Source of the DNA: Anaerolinea sp.
GTDB taxonomy: Bacteria > Chloroflexota > Anaerolineae > Anaerolineales > Anaerolineaceae
Assembly (NCBI GenBank): GCA_013824865.1
Contig: PNON01000015.1
Coordinates: 1-45,338 of the forward strand
Direction of reading: 5' to 3'
Length of the DNA: 45,338 nucleotides
The translations under genes and the position numbers were made by a program. Positions 16,015 to 24,231 of the stretch are shown piece by piece (positions within the stretch are counted from its first letter, which is position 1; every line of letters starts with the position of its first letter). Under the pieces are notes generated by a model. That model was not told the origin of the DNA and searched no databases. It saw only the letters and a program-made list of their open reading frames with translations.

Positions 16015-16884
16015 ATGATCCTCATCACTGGTGCATCTGGTAAAACCGGAATTGCAATTATGCGAGCATTGCGGGAAAAGAATATTCCTGTTCGCGCCTT
16101 TATCAATAAACCACAATATCAAACCGCTGTGATCTCAGCCGGCGCTTCGGAAGTCATCATTGGCAATATCACCAATAAACAGCATATTACAGAGGCACTA
16201 AATAAGATAGATGCTATTTATCATATTTGTCCAAATATGCATCCACAAGAATATCAGATTGGCAAAAATATAATTTCAGCCTGTGAGAGCGCTGGTTGCC
16301 GTTATTTTTATTATCATAGTGTTTATCACCCCCAGATACGTAAAATGCCTCACCACTGGCAAAAAATGCGTGTAGAAGCTCTCCTGTTTGAATCTAAACT
16401 TCAATTTACCGTTTTTCAGCCTACTGCCTACATGCAAAATATCGCAGCCTACTGGGCGCAAATCGAGCAAGGTAAATTCATCGTTCCTTACCCAGTGGAA
16501 ACCCGCATAAGCCTGATCGATCTTGAGGATTTAGCACAAGCTGTAGCTCAAGTGCTTTCTCAAAACACCCACCAGTATGCTATCTATGAACTGGTTGGAA
16601 CAGAACCAATATCTCAGATTGAAATAGCTGCTGAACTATCCTCCCAACTTGGTTACAAAGTGGCGGCTGAATCTATTCCGCATGGAACTTGGAAGCTAAG
16701 TGCTCAGAAATATGGCTTATCTGACTATGCCATTAATACTTTGCTTTCAATGTTCAATTACTATCAGAATTATGGTTTAAAAGGTAATCCATCAGTGCTT
16801 ACTTATTTACTCCACCGAAAACCAACAGGACTGGTAGAATATATTAATAAACTTATTTTTTCCCTGAGGAAGCAGGAGCGATAA
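16015..16884 (+). CDS. NmrA-like NAD(P)-binding protein
   Basis: 289 residues, atypical short-chain dehydrogenase fold. The N-terminal MILITGASGKTG is the dinucleotide-binding loop (GxxGxxG form). The middle has YHSVYHPQ where typical members keep a catalytic Tyr/Lys, and LIDLEDLAQAVAQVL matches the NmrA/SDR-a5 pattern. Members are often redox sensors or NAD(P)H-dependent reductases with unknown substrates. There is no convincing ribosome site before the ATG. The next gene starts three bases after its stop, so the two form an operon. Confidence 0.82.
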   Translation: MILITGASGKTGIAIMRALREKNIPVRAFINKPQYQTAVISAGASEVIIGNITNKQHITEALNKIDAIYHICPNMHPQEYQIGKNIISACESAGCRYFYYHSVYHPQIRKMPHHWQKMRVEALLFESKLQFTVFQPTAYMQNIAAYWAQIEQGKFIVPYPVETRISLIDLEDLAQAVAQVLSQNTHQYAIYELVGTEPISQIEIAAELSSQLGYKVAAESIPHGTWKLSAQKYGLSDYAINTLLSMFNYYQNYGLKGNPSVLTYLLHRKPTGLVEYINKLIFSLRKQER

Positions 16885-16887
16885 TCC

Positions 16888-17397
16888 ATGCTAAAAAACA
16901 AAAGTCAGCATTTTAATTTCACCCACGAAGCCATCCCGGTGTTATTCCATAATAATTCAGATAATTTTTTCAAATATCTTGAAAAGGACGGGGTAAAGTT
17001 TCTTGAGTTCTATTGGAAGCATCTCACAACCAATCTTGGCGTTGAAATTCTTTCTTCAAACAAAGGATTAGATTATAAGATCGTCGATCTTGAGAAAAAT
17101 ATCCGCTCGGTGATCATTACTCTACCACCCCCAACAACGGTAGGTGAAACATTTTTTCTTGTGCTGGTAAAGTATCCCAAAAAGGTTAGTTTGCTAAAAG
17201 TCGGCTTTACCCGCGTTTTTAGTCTTGAAAATGAAGGGGTTACCAAAGATGGACAGGTATTAACTGGAATTTATGAACTGACGCCTCGGGCGCGGAATGT
17301 AAGAATTAAAGATGGAGCAAATACGGAACTACAACCTTTCTTCCAGGCAGTGCTTGCCATTCTAAAAATAAAGAACGGAGTTAATTATGAAATTTGA
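16888..17397 (+). CDS. hypothetical protein, 169 residues
   Basis: I recognise no family. It is a soluble, mixed alpha/beta sequence with no membrane segment or signal peptide. Visible pieces are an N-terminal helix-rich part (NFFKYLEKDGVKFLEFYWKHL), a hydrophobic strand pair (SVIITLPPP, TFFLVLVKYP) and a C-terminal helix FFQAVLAILKIK. It is closely linked to the NmrA-like gene and overlaps the following membrane protein gene by 11 bases, so the three are probably co-transcribed. The coding nature is supported by the packing. Confidence 0.65.
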   Translation: MLKNKSQHFNFTHEAIPVLFHNNSDNFFKYLEKDGVKFLEFYWKHLTTNLGVEILSSNKGLDYKIVDLEKNIRSVIITLPPPTTVGETFFLVLVKYPKKVSLLKVGFTRVFSLENEGVTKDGQVLTGIYELTPRARNVRIKDGANTELQPFFQAVLAILKIKNGVNYEI

Positions 17398-17734
17398 CAC
17401 CGGTACGTATGTCGTTATTGCTTCTATGATTATCTTTTATCTACGGATGATGCAGCTCAGAGGCCGCAAGCGCCGCCTTGATCGGGAAGCCAGTGTTGCC
17501 CGTTTGAGTTCGAAGAATAAAACTCGAAAGACTGCCCCTGCTGTGGAAGAAAAAGATAAAAACGCTCCTCCATATAAAGTTACCAGCTGGGTTCTGGTAG
17601 CAATTGCTGTGGTACTATCCTTGTTAGGATTAGTAGCTCGCTCTGCCACAGGTTTTCCGGATATCATGCAAACTTATTGGTGGGTGATCACTTCTTTTGG
17701 TACCCTCTTATTTGTGTTTTGTTTCAAAGTATAA
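17387..17734 (+). CDS. small membrane protein, three predicted helices
   Basis: 115 residues. One helix lies at the N-terminus (VVIASMIIFYL), then a basic, lysine/arginine-rich cytoplasmic-type stretch of ~45 residues, then two helices (VLVAIAVVLSLLGLVA and WVITSFGTLLFVFCF). There is no recognised family. It overlaps the preceding gene and ends at a terminator shared with the converging two-component operon. Confidence 0.62.
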   Translation: MKFDTGTYVVIASMIIFYLRMMQLRGRKRRLDREASVARLSSKNKTRKTAPAVEEKDKNAPPYKVTSWVLVAIAVVLSLLGLVARSATGFPDIMQTYWWVITSFGTLLFVFCFKV

Positions 17735-17754
17735 TCAATAGCTAATACTAAAAT

Positions 17755-17779
17755 AAACTCCCCAAGGGGAGTTTTTTAT
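17755..17779. terminator. bidirectional rho-independent terminator
   Basis: AAACTCCCC and GGGGAGTTT form a 9-bp stem with a very tight AA loop, followed by TTTT on the plus strand and preceded by A-rich sequence. It lies between converging genes. Confidence 0.85.
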
Positions 17780-18603
17780 TTCCTAAAATTCAATCTAAGA
17801 AAGAAGATATAGCTTCCAAAGAGTAATACACTCATCAATGTAGTGTTGCGTAGAAATCCCCCTGCAAAATTAGGATTCGCGCCCAGGTATAACCCAATGC
17901 CAACCATCTCCAAAACTCCACCCGGTATAAGCGGCCACCATAAGAACTTATCGCTAATCACACGGGAACTGATGGTGATAATTGCCCAACCCAATCCGAA
18001 CCAAACCAGCATGATGCCCGTCTGGCTAATTGGGTTTGTGATTCCCAGTATCTGCCAGGAGAAAGAAACACCCGGCGCAACAGTCATTACAATACTTCCC
18101 GCAATGATCAAACCAAACAAACGTGCCCCGATCCCCCAGATAAGCAGGCTGCTGCCGATCCCCAGTCCCAGATAAAAAACAAAATCCAGCACTCCCGCTG
18201 AGCTGACCAATAATGCACTAGATAGGGAAACAAGTACTCCTGCAGGTACGATTACCCACCACATTAATTCCTTCCACCGTAGTGCAAATAATCCAAAGAG
18301 TATTAGCCAACATATCCCTGTTGTTCCACTCAAAATTCCCAGAATATTATTAAGTTTAATAGGTAGTTGAAGCCACGTTAATAAACCTAGACCAGACACT
18401 ATCCCGAAAAAGAGAACAATACCCATAGACCATCCCTTGAGTCCAATGGTTATGCCGTAGGCCAGTTCAAGAGACGCAAGAAGAATTATGACACCAAAGG
18501 CTAATCCAAATCTTCCTGATGTATATCCAAGAATTACTATAGCCCCCATCAGAAATACAAATAGGTATCCATGGATATTTGACGGTTTAATTATTTTCCT
18601 CAT
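17776..18603 (-). CDS. polytopic membrane protein linked to a two-component system
   Basis: About 275 residues, almost entirely hydrophobic, with eight to nine predicted membrane helices and short loops rich in Gly and Trp. There is no signature of a transporter family. It starts at the ATG of an ATGA overlap with the response regulator stop, with AAGAGGG upstream; a GTG six bases earlier is less likely. As the last gene of the kinase-regulator operon it may be a target or sensor accessory of that system, but nothing in the sequence shows the function. Confidence 0.72.
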   Translation of the reverse strand: MRKIIKPSNIHGYLFVFLMGAIVILGYTSGRFGLAFGVIILLASLELAYGITIGLKGWSMGIVLFFGIVSGLGLLTWLQLPIKLNNILGILSGTTGICWLILFGLFALRWKELMWWVIVPAGVLVSLSSALLVSSAGVLDFVFYLGLGIGSSLLIWGIGARLFGLIIAGSIVMTVAPGVSFSWQILGITNPISQTGIMLVWFGLGWAIITISSRVISDKFLWWPLIPGGVLEMVGIGLYLGANPNFAGGFLRNTTLMSVLLFGSYIFFLRLNFRK

Positions 18604-19256
18604 ATCCACCCTCTTTGGCGTGCTTTTACGGCTGCTTGCAGTCGATCTTTCACATCCAGTTTACCAAGAATGTTCGAAATGTGATTTTTGACAGTCCCTT
18701 CTGTGATTACCAGGATTTCAGAAATATCTCTGTTGCTTGCCCCCGTGGATACCAACTTAAGGATCTCAATTTCCCTCCTGGTCAATGTCTCTGCCTGAAT
18801 CTCAGAATACTCACTTCCAGGTTGTGATAAGCGTGAAAACTCCGCCACAATCTTAGCTGTCGCTGAAGGCATAAGGAAGAATTCTCCTCGAGCCGCTGCG
18901 CGAATCCCATCGAATAATTGTTTTGAGCTTATATCCTTAAGTAAATATCCCACTGCCCCCGCTCGCAAGCCATCAAAAAGATCGCTGTCGTCGTCAAATG
19001 TGGTCAGCATGATCACATGCGTATTAGGATAACCTGTGGTTATTAACCGTGTCGCTTCCACGCCATCCATCACAGGCATCCTAAGATCCAATAGTACGAT
19101 ATCCGGCCTGAGTTTCGCTACCAGGTCAACAGCTTCAGCACCATTTCCAGCTTCCCCCACCACCACGAAATCAGTTTGGACGCTGAATAGTGTTTTTAAT
19201 GCTTCGCGAAAGAGTTGCTGATCGTCCACAATGACTAAGCGGAGCGGATCATTCAT
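18600..19256 (-). CDS. NarL/LuxR-type response regulator
   Basis: 218 residues. The receiver domain opens with LVIVDDQQLFREAL (acidic pocket), with the phosphoacceptor Asp in DIVLLDLRMPVMDG near residue 55, the switch Thr in MLTTFDD, and the conserved Lys in GYLLKDIS. The C-terminal LuxR helix-turn-helix is LTRREIEILKLVSTGASN to GTVKNHISNILGKL. All phosphotransfer residues are present. It overlaps the kinase gene by eight bases, so the pair is co-translated. Confidence 0.95.
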   Translation of the reverse strand: MNDPLRLVIVDDQQLFREALKTLFSVQTDFVVVGEAGNGAEAVDLVAKLRPDIVLLDLRMPVMDGVEATRLITTGYPNTHVIMLTTFDDDSDLFDGLRAGAVGYLLKDISSKQLFDGIRAAARGEFFLMPSATAKIVAEFSRLSQPGSEYSEIQAETLTRREIEILKLVSTGASNRDISEILVITEGTVKNHISNILGKLDVKDRLQAAVKARQRGWI

Positions 19257-20433
19257 AGGGTACCTCTATTTCTATTTTAAAACCTTTTCCCAGTTCAGTA
19301 CCATATTTTATTTTTCCGCCTAATTGAGTAACCCGTTCAGTCATCCCTATTAACCCAAAGCCTTTTGCATGGACATCCGATCCGATTCCATCATCCTGGA
19401 TGGTCAGCCATAAGGTCCTATTAGAACGATAATCCATGTATATCCACAGGTGTTGGGCATTCGCGTGTTTTAAGCAATTCTGGATACCTTCTTGAATAAT
19501 TCTAAAGAGTGATAATTCTATTTGCGAGGTCGTCTCTAATGGCTTGCCTAATATCTTTACAATGACATTCAGTTTTTCTGATGAGGCTGATGCCGCTAGA
19601 TGTTCAACCCGCGTAATCAGCGGTATTCTTATATCAGCAGTATCACGCAAAGCTGCTACAGATCGCCTGACATCAACTAATGCATTCTGGGCTTGTTGTT
19701 GCGCTAATACAAGCGCAGAGTGTGCTTTTTCGGGGTTAGAAGATAAAACAGCTTCAGCTGCTTGGATTTGCATATGCACGACGGTAAGGTAATGCCCCAA
19801 CCCATCATGAATCTCGCGTGCCAAACGATTCCGCTCGCGCATCAGGGTGAGGGTTTCCACCTGAGCCGCATATTCTTTAAGGCTCAAATTGGCTGCTCCA
19901 AGTTCATTGATGAGTTGAGTAATTTTGCTATGCGCAATTTCTTCTTCCAGATGCATCTGCATAAATAAGATCACAAATATCTGACCTGCCAGGAAGAGCG
20001 GTAGATCATTTATCGCGCCCTCCCAGCCGGATGTATAGAGGTTGCTCAAACCCAAATACAATAACAGAATGGTGCCATTAATGAAAAGCATTAATCGCGG
20101 TGTAAATAAAATAACACTATGACCGATAAGTGGGATGAATATTAAAAGGGAAACTCCCACGCCCTTTGATAACATAACAATGCTGATAGCTATGATCAGT
20201 TCGACGCCAATATATAGAAACCTAAGCCATACCAATTTATGGCCAGCGCTAATGGAATAAATATAAATTCCGATAAATATATAACATATAGCCAGTGTGG
20301 ATAAAATCATTACCGTCCAGGCAGTTAATGCTGCACCGGAGGTGAAAATTGAAAGGTATACGCCGAGAACTACCCCTGTGAATGACATGGTTAACCCAAA
20401 GGTTACTTTTGGATTCACGTACGAAGAGATCAT
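19249..20433 (-). CDS. NarL-type sensor histidine kinase (HisKA_3)
   Basis: 394 residues. About six hydrophobic segments fill the first ~165 residues, with no obvious extracellular sensor domain. A short coiled coil leads to the dimerisation motif ERNRLAREIHDGLGHYL (phosphoacceptor His near residue 207). The ATPase domain shows N-box GIQNCLKHANA, IQDDGIGSD and GFGLIGMTERV. The signal is unknown; a membrane-embedded cue is likely. The gene has an extended -10 promoter six bases before its ATG and no ribosome site, so the message may be leaderless. Confidence 0.93.
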   Translation of the reverse strand: MISSYVNPKVTFGLTMSFTGVVLGVYLSIFTSGAALTAWTVMILSTLAICYIFIGIYIYSISAGHKLVWLRFLYIGVELIIAISIVMLSKGVGVSLLIFIPLIGHSVILFTPRLMLFINGTILLLYLGLSNLYTSGWEGAINDLPLFLAGQIFVILFMQMHLEEEIAHSKITQLINELGAANLSLKEYAAQVETLTLMRERNRLAREIHDGLGHYLTVVHMQIQAAEAVLSSNPEKAHSALVLAQQQAQNALVDVRRSVAALRDTADIRIPLITRVEHLAASASSEKLNVIVKILGKPLETTSQIELSLFRIIQEGIQNCLKHANAQHLWIYMDYRSNRTLWLTIQDDGIGSDVHAKGFGLIGMTERVTQLGGKIKYGTELGKGFKIEIEVPYE

Positions 20434-20439
20434 TTGACA

Positions 20440-20448
20440 ATTATAGCA
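20440..20448 (-). promoter_or_regulatory. extended -10 promoter, leaderless geometry, for the histidine kinase
   Basis: The reverse strand reads TGCTATAAT, a perfect extended -10, with only six bases between it and the kinase ATG. Transcription would begin at or next to the start codon. Confidence 0.6.
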
Positions 20449-20473
20449 TCTTGATGTTTCTTCCTTGGATATA

Positions 20474-20492
20474 ACTAGTCACAACAACTAGT
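20474..20492. promoter_or_regulatory. inverted repeat, possible operator
   Basis: ACTAGT occurs twice with a 7-base spacer, and each copy is itself palindromic. It sits between the divergent kinase/regulator operon and the radical SAM gene, about 26 bases upstream of the kinase -10, a suitable place for a NarL-type dimer. Confidence 0.35.
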
Positions 20493-20538
20493 ATACGTAA
20501 TTATGTCTAAAAGCATTACTCATGACACGTGATCATCC

Positions 20539-20566
20539 TTTACTTATCCGTTACCCTAAATATAAA
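20539..20566 (+). promoter_or_regulatory. probable promoter of the radical SAM gene
   Basis: TTTACT, a 16-base spacer and TATAAA, located just before the ribosome site of the radical SAM gene. Four of six and five of six consensus positions match. Confidence 0.45.
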
Positions 20567-20586
20567 CTTTAATGTTGGAGTTTATG

Positions 20587-22089
20587 ATGAATGTGCTGAT
20601 GATCTATCCTGAGTTTCCGGACACTTTTTGGAGTTTTAAACATGCCATGAAATTTATCAATAAATCCGCCGCAAACCCTCCTCTCGGCCTGATCACCGTT
20701 GCCGCTTTACTTCCAGCTAAATGGAATGTCAAGTTGGTGGATCTAAACCTGCGGCAGGTACGCAAGAACGAGTGGAATTGGGCTGACATGGTATTTATAT
20801 CTGCCATGGCAATTCAGCGCTCTTCCGTGAATAATGTGATTACCCAGTGTAAAGCTAGAGGAAAGCTTATTATCGCGGGTGGTCCCCTTTTTACACAGGA
20901 ATACGAAAGTTTCTCTGAAATAGACCATTTCGTGCTGAATGAAGCAGAAATGACATTGCCAGAATTCCTGTTGGATTTTTCTTCCAGTAATCTTAAGAGA
21001 ATTTACACATCGACAAAATATCCTGATATTAAAACCTCACCAGTGCCGCGTTTTGATTTACTCCAAATGAACCGGTATGCTACCATGTCCATCCAATATT
21101 CACGAGGATGCCCCTACAACTGCAATTTTTGCAATGTTACAGCTCTTTTTGGTCATTTGCCACGGGTGAAGACGGCTGAGCAGATAATTCGGGAACTGAA
21201 TGCACTATATAATGCGGGCTGGCGCAGCAATGTATTTTTTGTCGACGATAATTTCATCGGCAATAAACGCCAGATCAAAACCGAGATTCTGCCGGCTTTG
21301 ATCGAGTGGAGAAAGGAAAAGACAGGTTTTTTGTTCATCACGGAAGCGAGTATAAACCTGGCTGACGACGAAGAATTGATGAACTTGCTGGCTGAAGCAG
21401 GATTTACATCTGTATTTATTGGGATAGAAACACCAAGCGTGGATGGATTGATTGAATGCCATAAAACCCAGAATGCGAGCAGGGATATGCTGGATTGCGT
21501 CCACCGCATACAGGCGCACGGTATCCAGGTGATGGCTGGCTTTATCATCGGATTCGACTCAGATAAACCTACGATTTTTGATGAGCAGTACCGGTTCGTG
21601 CAAAATAGCGGGATCATCACTGCGATGGTTGGGTTGCTTCAAGCCCCATATGGCACAAAATTATTCGATCAAATGCAGAAAGAAGGTCGCCTACTTGATG
21701 GCATGAATGGTGATAATGTGGATGGTTCCACAAATATCATCACAAAGATGGATTCTGTAAGTTTAACCAAAAAATATCGAATCCTTATGCGAAAATTGTA
21801 CTCGCCGGGTCCTTTTTATGCCAGAATCGATCAGTTTCTCAAAAATTTTCGTCCTGTCACCCGGCCTGTAACGATTCATTTTAATGAAATCGCAGCCTTT
21901 CTCAAGACAATCTGGTACATGGGAATAACCGGGCCAGACCGATGGGAATACTGGCGGATGATATTTAATGTTCTCACCCGTATGCCAGAAAGATTTTCTA
22001 TTGCGATCATGCTGACAGTGTATGGCTATCATTTCAGAAAAGTTGCTGAGTTGCATCTGATGGGAACACCTCAAACGAACCTTATGTAG
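20587..22089 (+). CDS. B12-binding domain radical SAM protein (DUF4070 type)
   Basis: About 500 residues. An N-terminal cobalamin-binding Rossmann domain (residues ~1-135, containing NPPLGLITVAALLP and DMVFISAMAIQ) precedes the radical SAM barrel, whose CxxxCxxC cluster motif is SRGCPYNCNFCN near residue 174. FFVDDNFIGN and FTSVFIGIETPS are typical barrel strands. The C-terminal ~110 residues fit the DUF4070 extension. Relatives include the hopanoid C2 methylase HpnP and many uncharacterised members, so methylation or C-C chemistry on a lipid or small molecule is possible. No hopanoid genes are visible here. An ATG six bases after TTGGAG is chosen; an ATG three bases earlier is also possible. 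Confidence 0.85.
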   Translation: MNVLMIYPEFPDTFWSFKHAMKFINKSAANPPLGLITVAALLPAKWNVKLVDLNLRQVRKNEWNWADMVFISAMAIQRSSVNNVITQCKARGKLIIAGGPLFTQEYESFSEIDHFVLNEAEMTLPEFLLDFSSSNLKRIYTSTKYPDIKTSPVPRFDLLQMNRYATMSIQYSRGCPYNCNFCNVTALFGHLPRVKTAEQIIRELNALYNAGWRSNVFFVDDNFIGNKRQIKTEILPALIEWRKEKTGFLFITEASINLADDEELMNLLAEAGFTSVFIGIETPSVDGLIECHKTQNASRDMLDCVHRIQAHGIQVMAGFIIGFDSDKPTIFDEQYRFVQNSGIITAMVGLLQAPYGTKLFDQMQKEGRLLDGMNGDNVDGSTNIITKMDSVSLTKKYRILMRKLYSPGPFYARIDQFLKNFRPVTRPVTIHFNEIAAFLKTIWYMGITGPDRWEYWRMIFNVLTRMPERFSIAIMLTVYGYHFRKVAELHLMGTPQTNLM

Positions 22090-22115
22090 ATATAGTTAAT
22101 TATTTAACTAACAAA

Positions 22116-22147
22116 ATACAGACATGCACAGTTAAACATGTCTGTAT
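22116..22147 (-). terminator. terminator hairpin between radical SAM and HD-GYP genes
   Basis: ATACAGACATG and CATGTCTGTAT form a perfect 11-bp stem with a 10-base loop. The U-rich tail (TTTTGTT) is on the reverse strand, so it mainly serves the HD-GYP gene, and perhaps both converging genes. Confidence 0.7.
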
Positions 22148-22183
22148 GGGTATAACAAAATCAGGCTGGGATTATTTTTGTTG

Positions 22184-23011
22184 TCAATATTCGAATAGAA
22201 CTAAATCCACCATAATATCTACAATCTCTGGGTCAAATTGCCTTCCACTGTACTTCTGTATTTCCTGCAAGGCGTCTTCTTTCGTGATCGGACTCCGATA
22301 TGCCCTTCCATTCGTCATTGTAGTGTACGCGTCAACAACCGACAGGATTCTGGCACCAATGGGTATCTCCTCACCTTTTATACCATCTGGGTAGCCATCG
22401 CCATTAAACCATTCGTGATGCCACTTCACGATAGGTAGAATGGTCTCTAGCGCTATGGCAGGTTCCATGAGAGCAACACTGAATTCAGGATGCTGGTGCA
22501 TTATTTTCCATTCTTTCTCATTCAGTGGCCCTGGTTTTATTAGCATATCTTTGGAGACAACTGATTTGCCTATATCATGTAATCGGCCTGCTACGCCTAA
22601 CTTGAACACGTCCAGGTCGGGATTTCCAATTCTTTTTGCAATCCTCTCCACCCACATACCTGTATCATGGCTGTGGTGGCTTCTATCGCATTGATCTATT
22701 GATTCTGCCAGATTAAATAATGATGAAATGTAGTTAATTTGGAGTTTTGGCAGAATTGGGCCGGTAAAAACATTTAAATTTGCTAGCTCCACCTTAATGG
22801 GTGAGCCTGATAACTCGACCAGGTTTTTTTGACCATCAGTCGGAAATTTCTGATTATTGAGAAAATAATAGCCAAATACATGGTTAGTTTCATCTAATTC
22901 TACCGGTACCAGGATAATCTGGGACCAGTTATCCCCCCCCCTATTCAGACTTCCCAAATCCAAAATAGTGGTTGACGGGGACGCGTTCAGGGCGCTATAG
23001 TGAGATTTCAT
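22184..23011 (-). CDS. HD-GYP domain phosphodiesterase-like protein
   Basis: 275 residues. The N-terminal ~85 look like part of a GAF domain (SQIILVPVELDETNHVFGYYFL). The C-terminal HD-GYP domain has HSHDTGMW, the metal dyad RLHDIGK near residue 145, HHEWFNGDGYPDG near 204 and GARILSVVDAYTTMTNGRAYR. HD-GYP proteins hydrolyse cyclic di-GMP or act as metal-dependent phosphohydrolases. The His/Asp ligands and the GYP triplet are intact, so activity is likely. AAGGAA precedes the ATG. A run of nine G near codon 25 is a possible slippage site. It is the last gene of the SARP/peptide/DUF5317 cluster. Confidence 0.9.
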   Translation of the reverse strand: MKSHYSALNASPSTTILDLGSLNRGGDNWSQIILVPVELDETNHVFGYYFLNNQKFPTDGQKNLVELSGSPIKVELANLNVFTGPILPKLQINYISSLFNLAESIDQCDRSHHSHDTGMWVERIAKRIGNPDLDVFKLGVAGRLHDIGKSVVSKDMLIKPGPLNEKEWKIMHQHPEFSVALMEPAIALETILPIVKWHHEWFNGDGYPDGIKGEEIPIGARILSVVDAYTTMTNGRAYRSPITKEDALQEIQKYSGRQFDPEIVDIMVDLVLFEY

Positions 23012-23042
23012 TAGATTCCTTTACTGCACATCAACCACTTAA

Positions 23043-23360
23043 TTAACAAACAAATACTTCTGCCATGTCAGGTATGCTGAGGGCGTCTACCAGCTTTACA
23101 ATTTCGCTGGAAAAATGTTCGATCGTTGAACTCTTTATATCGGAAATGCGATTAACCAGGTGTTTGGGTAAATGGAATGTTTCCCCAAAGTACCCAGCTT
23201 CAATAGACTGCTTGGGATCTGCTAGAAGTGCTTCGCGGAAATTACGGTTAATGACCGCAGCTGAAAGGACTTTACCAATCTCGCCCATAAGATCAGCTTT
23301 AATATCAATACCCTGGGTATTGTAAGTTATCGTCGTCAGTTCATTGATTGCGTTTTTCAT
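23043..23360 (-). CDS. Os1348/NHLP-clan-like small protein
   Basis: 105 residues with AGGAGA six bases before the ATG. The segment GKVLSAAVINRNFREALLADPKQ matches the pattern of the Os1348-type NHLP clan: a helix, then F-R-x-x-L-L-A-D-P, then a second helical part with ISDIKSSTIEHFSSEIV. The family is related to nitrile hydratase-like leader peptides of ribosomal natural products, but many members stand alone and have no known function. There is no Gly-Gly cleavage site and no clear core peptide; a single Cys is the last residue. It follows DUF5317 by nine bases and precedes the HD-GYP gene. The family call rests on pattern only. Confidence 0.6.
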   Translation of the reverse strand: MKNAINELTTITYNTQGIDIKADLMGEIGKVLSAAVINRNFREALLADPKQSIEAGYFGETFHLPKHLVNRISDIKSSTIEHFSSEIVKLVDALSIPDMAEVFVC

Positions 23361-23369
23361 TTTAGTCTC

Positions 23370-23933
23370 CTACTCTCCCTGGCTGAGTGACCATAATAAC
23401 AAGAATACGCCGGAAGATAATAATATATCGCCAATACTGAAAGCAAATTTATAAGGTATCCATGCTGGTACCGGAATAACATCTGTCAGTAACGTCAAGT
23501 GTGTATTCTCGGTTGGAATGATTCGATCTTTAGAAATTGCTAACCGTTCTCCAATTTTCCATGTTTCAACAGGCAATTCTGGGTGAAGCTTGAAAAGCGT
23601 TTTTGGACTTATTGGCATCCATCCGCCATTGGTAATGATGGCCAAAAGATTGCTAAATAATCCAACAGACATCAAGCCGAAACCTCGGGTCCGTAAATTC
23701 ACCAGGGAGAACACTAAAAGGCCTGTCATTGAACTAATAAGTAAAAAGGGTAAGTATGAGTCTGGTATCAATTTTGCGGTAGCTGGAACAGAAAAAGCTA
23801 TGATTTGTGGAATTACTGCAATCAATACCAGCCATTCTGTCTTTAGAGTGATCTTTCTGATGTTCCGCTTGAATAATTTTGCCCTTATTAAGGTTGCAAT
23901 TAAACCAGCGGCCACCGCGATAAGTAAGACCAT
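23370..23933 (-). CDS. DUF5317 family membrane protein
   Basis: 187 residues with four to five membrane helices. The DUF5317 pattern is visible: an N-terminal helix with LLIAVAAGLIATLI, a middle helix pair, then the conserved loop NGGWMPISPKTL, and near the end LLTDVIPVPAW and SIGDILLSSGVF. The function of the family is unknown; it often occurs near HD-domain phosphohydrolase genes. The ATG has no strong ribosome site, so coupling to the upstream peptide gene is possible. Confidence 0.82.
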   Translation of the reverse strand: MVLLIAVAAGLIATLIRAKLFKRNIRKITLKTEWLVLIAVIPQIIAFSVPATAKLIPDSYLPFLLISSMTGLLVFSLVNLRTRGFGLMSVGLFSNLLAIITNGGWMPISPKTLFKLHPELPVETWKIGERLAISKDRIIPTENTHLTLLTDVIPVPAWIPYKFAFSIGDILLSSGVFLLLWSLSQGE

Positions 23934-24006
23934 TTCAATTTCAATAATCCGCTACCTGAAAATTGCCAAGCACAATGCTGTTCGCCAGTCCCAATAAGAA
24001 GGACAC

Positions 24007-24123
24007 CTATACGCCGGTAGCGCCGGGAGCGCCTGCACCAATGACAAATAGTGCAACCAAGACCACCAGGACCATCATCCGAAAATCAACAGAAGCCAAT
24101 TTGCTAGAAATATTCTTGAACAT
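24007..24123 (-). CDS. 38-residue hydrophobic peptide, possible exported signal
   Basis: AGAGGAGAT stands five bases before the ATG, so translation is likely. The order is a short basic N-terminus (MFKNISSKLASVDFR), a hydrophobic stretch of about 14 residues (MMVLVVLVALFVIG) and a small Gly/Ala/Pro tail (AGAPGATGV). It resembles a minimal signal peptide with a short leftover tail, or a single-span membrane peptide. It lies about 110 bases after the SARP-like regulator gene and before DUF5317. I know no matching family, and the peptide is too short for a firm prediction. Confidence 0.55.
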   Translation of the reverse strand: MFKNISSKLASVDFRMMVLVVLVALFVIGAGAPGATGV

Positions 24124-24231
24124 GGTAATCTCCTCTAAGTAAGTATTTTCTGTAATTATGCAAATATTAAGTCTCAAAACAGGCATTAAAACAGGTTCAA
24201 ACGCCAATTTTATTTGCGCAATTAATTGAAT

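Noticed and set aside
23043-23360. A RiPP precursor with a defined core peptide
   Set aside because: No Gly-Gly or similar cleavage site, no Cys/Ser/Thr-rich tail, and no maturation enzyme directly adjacent.
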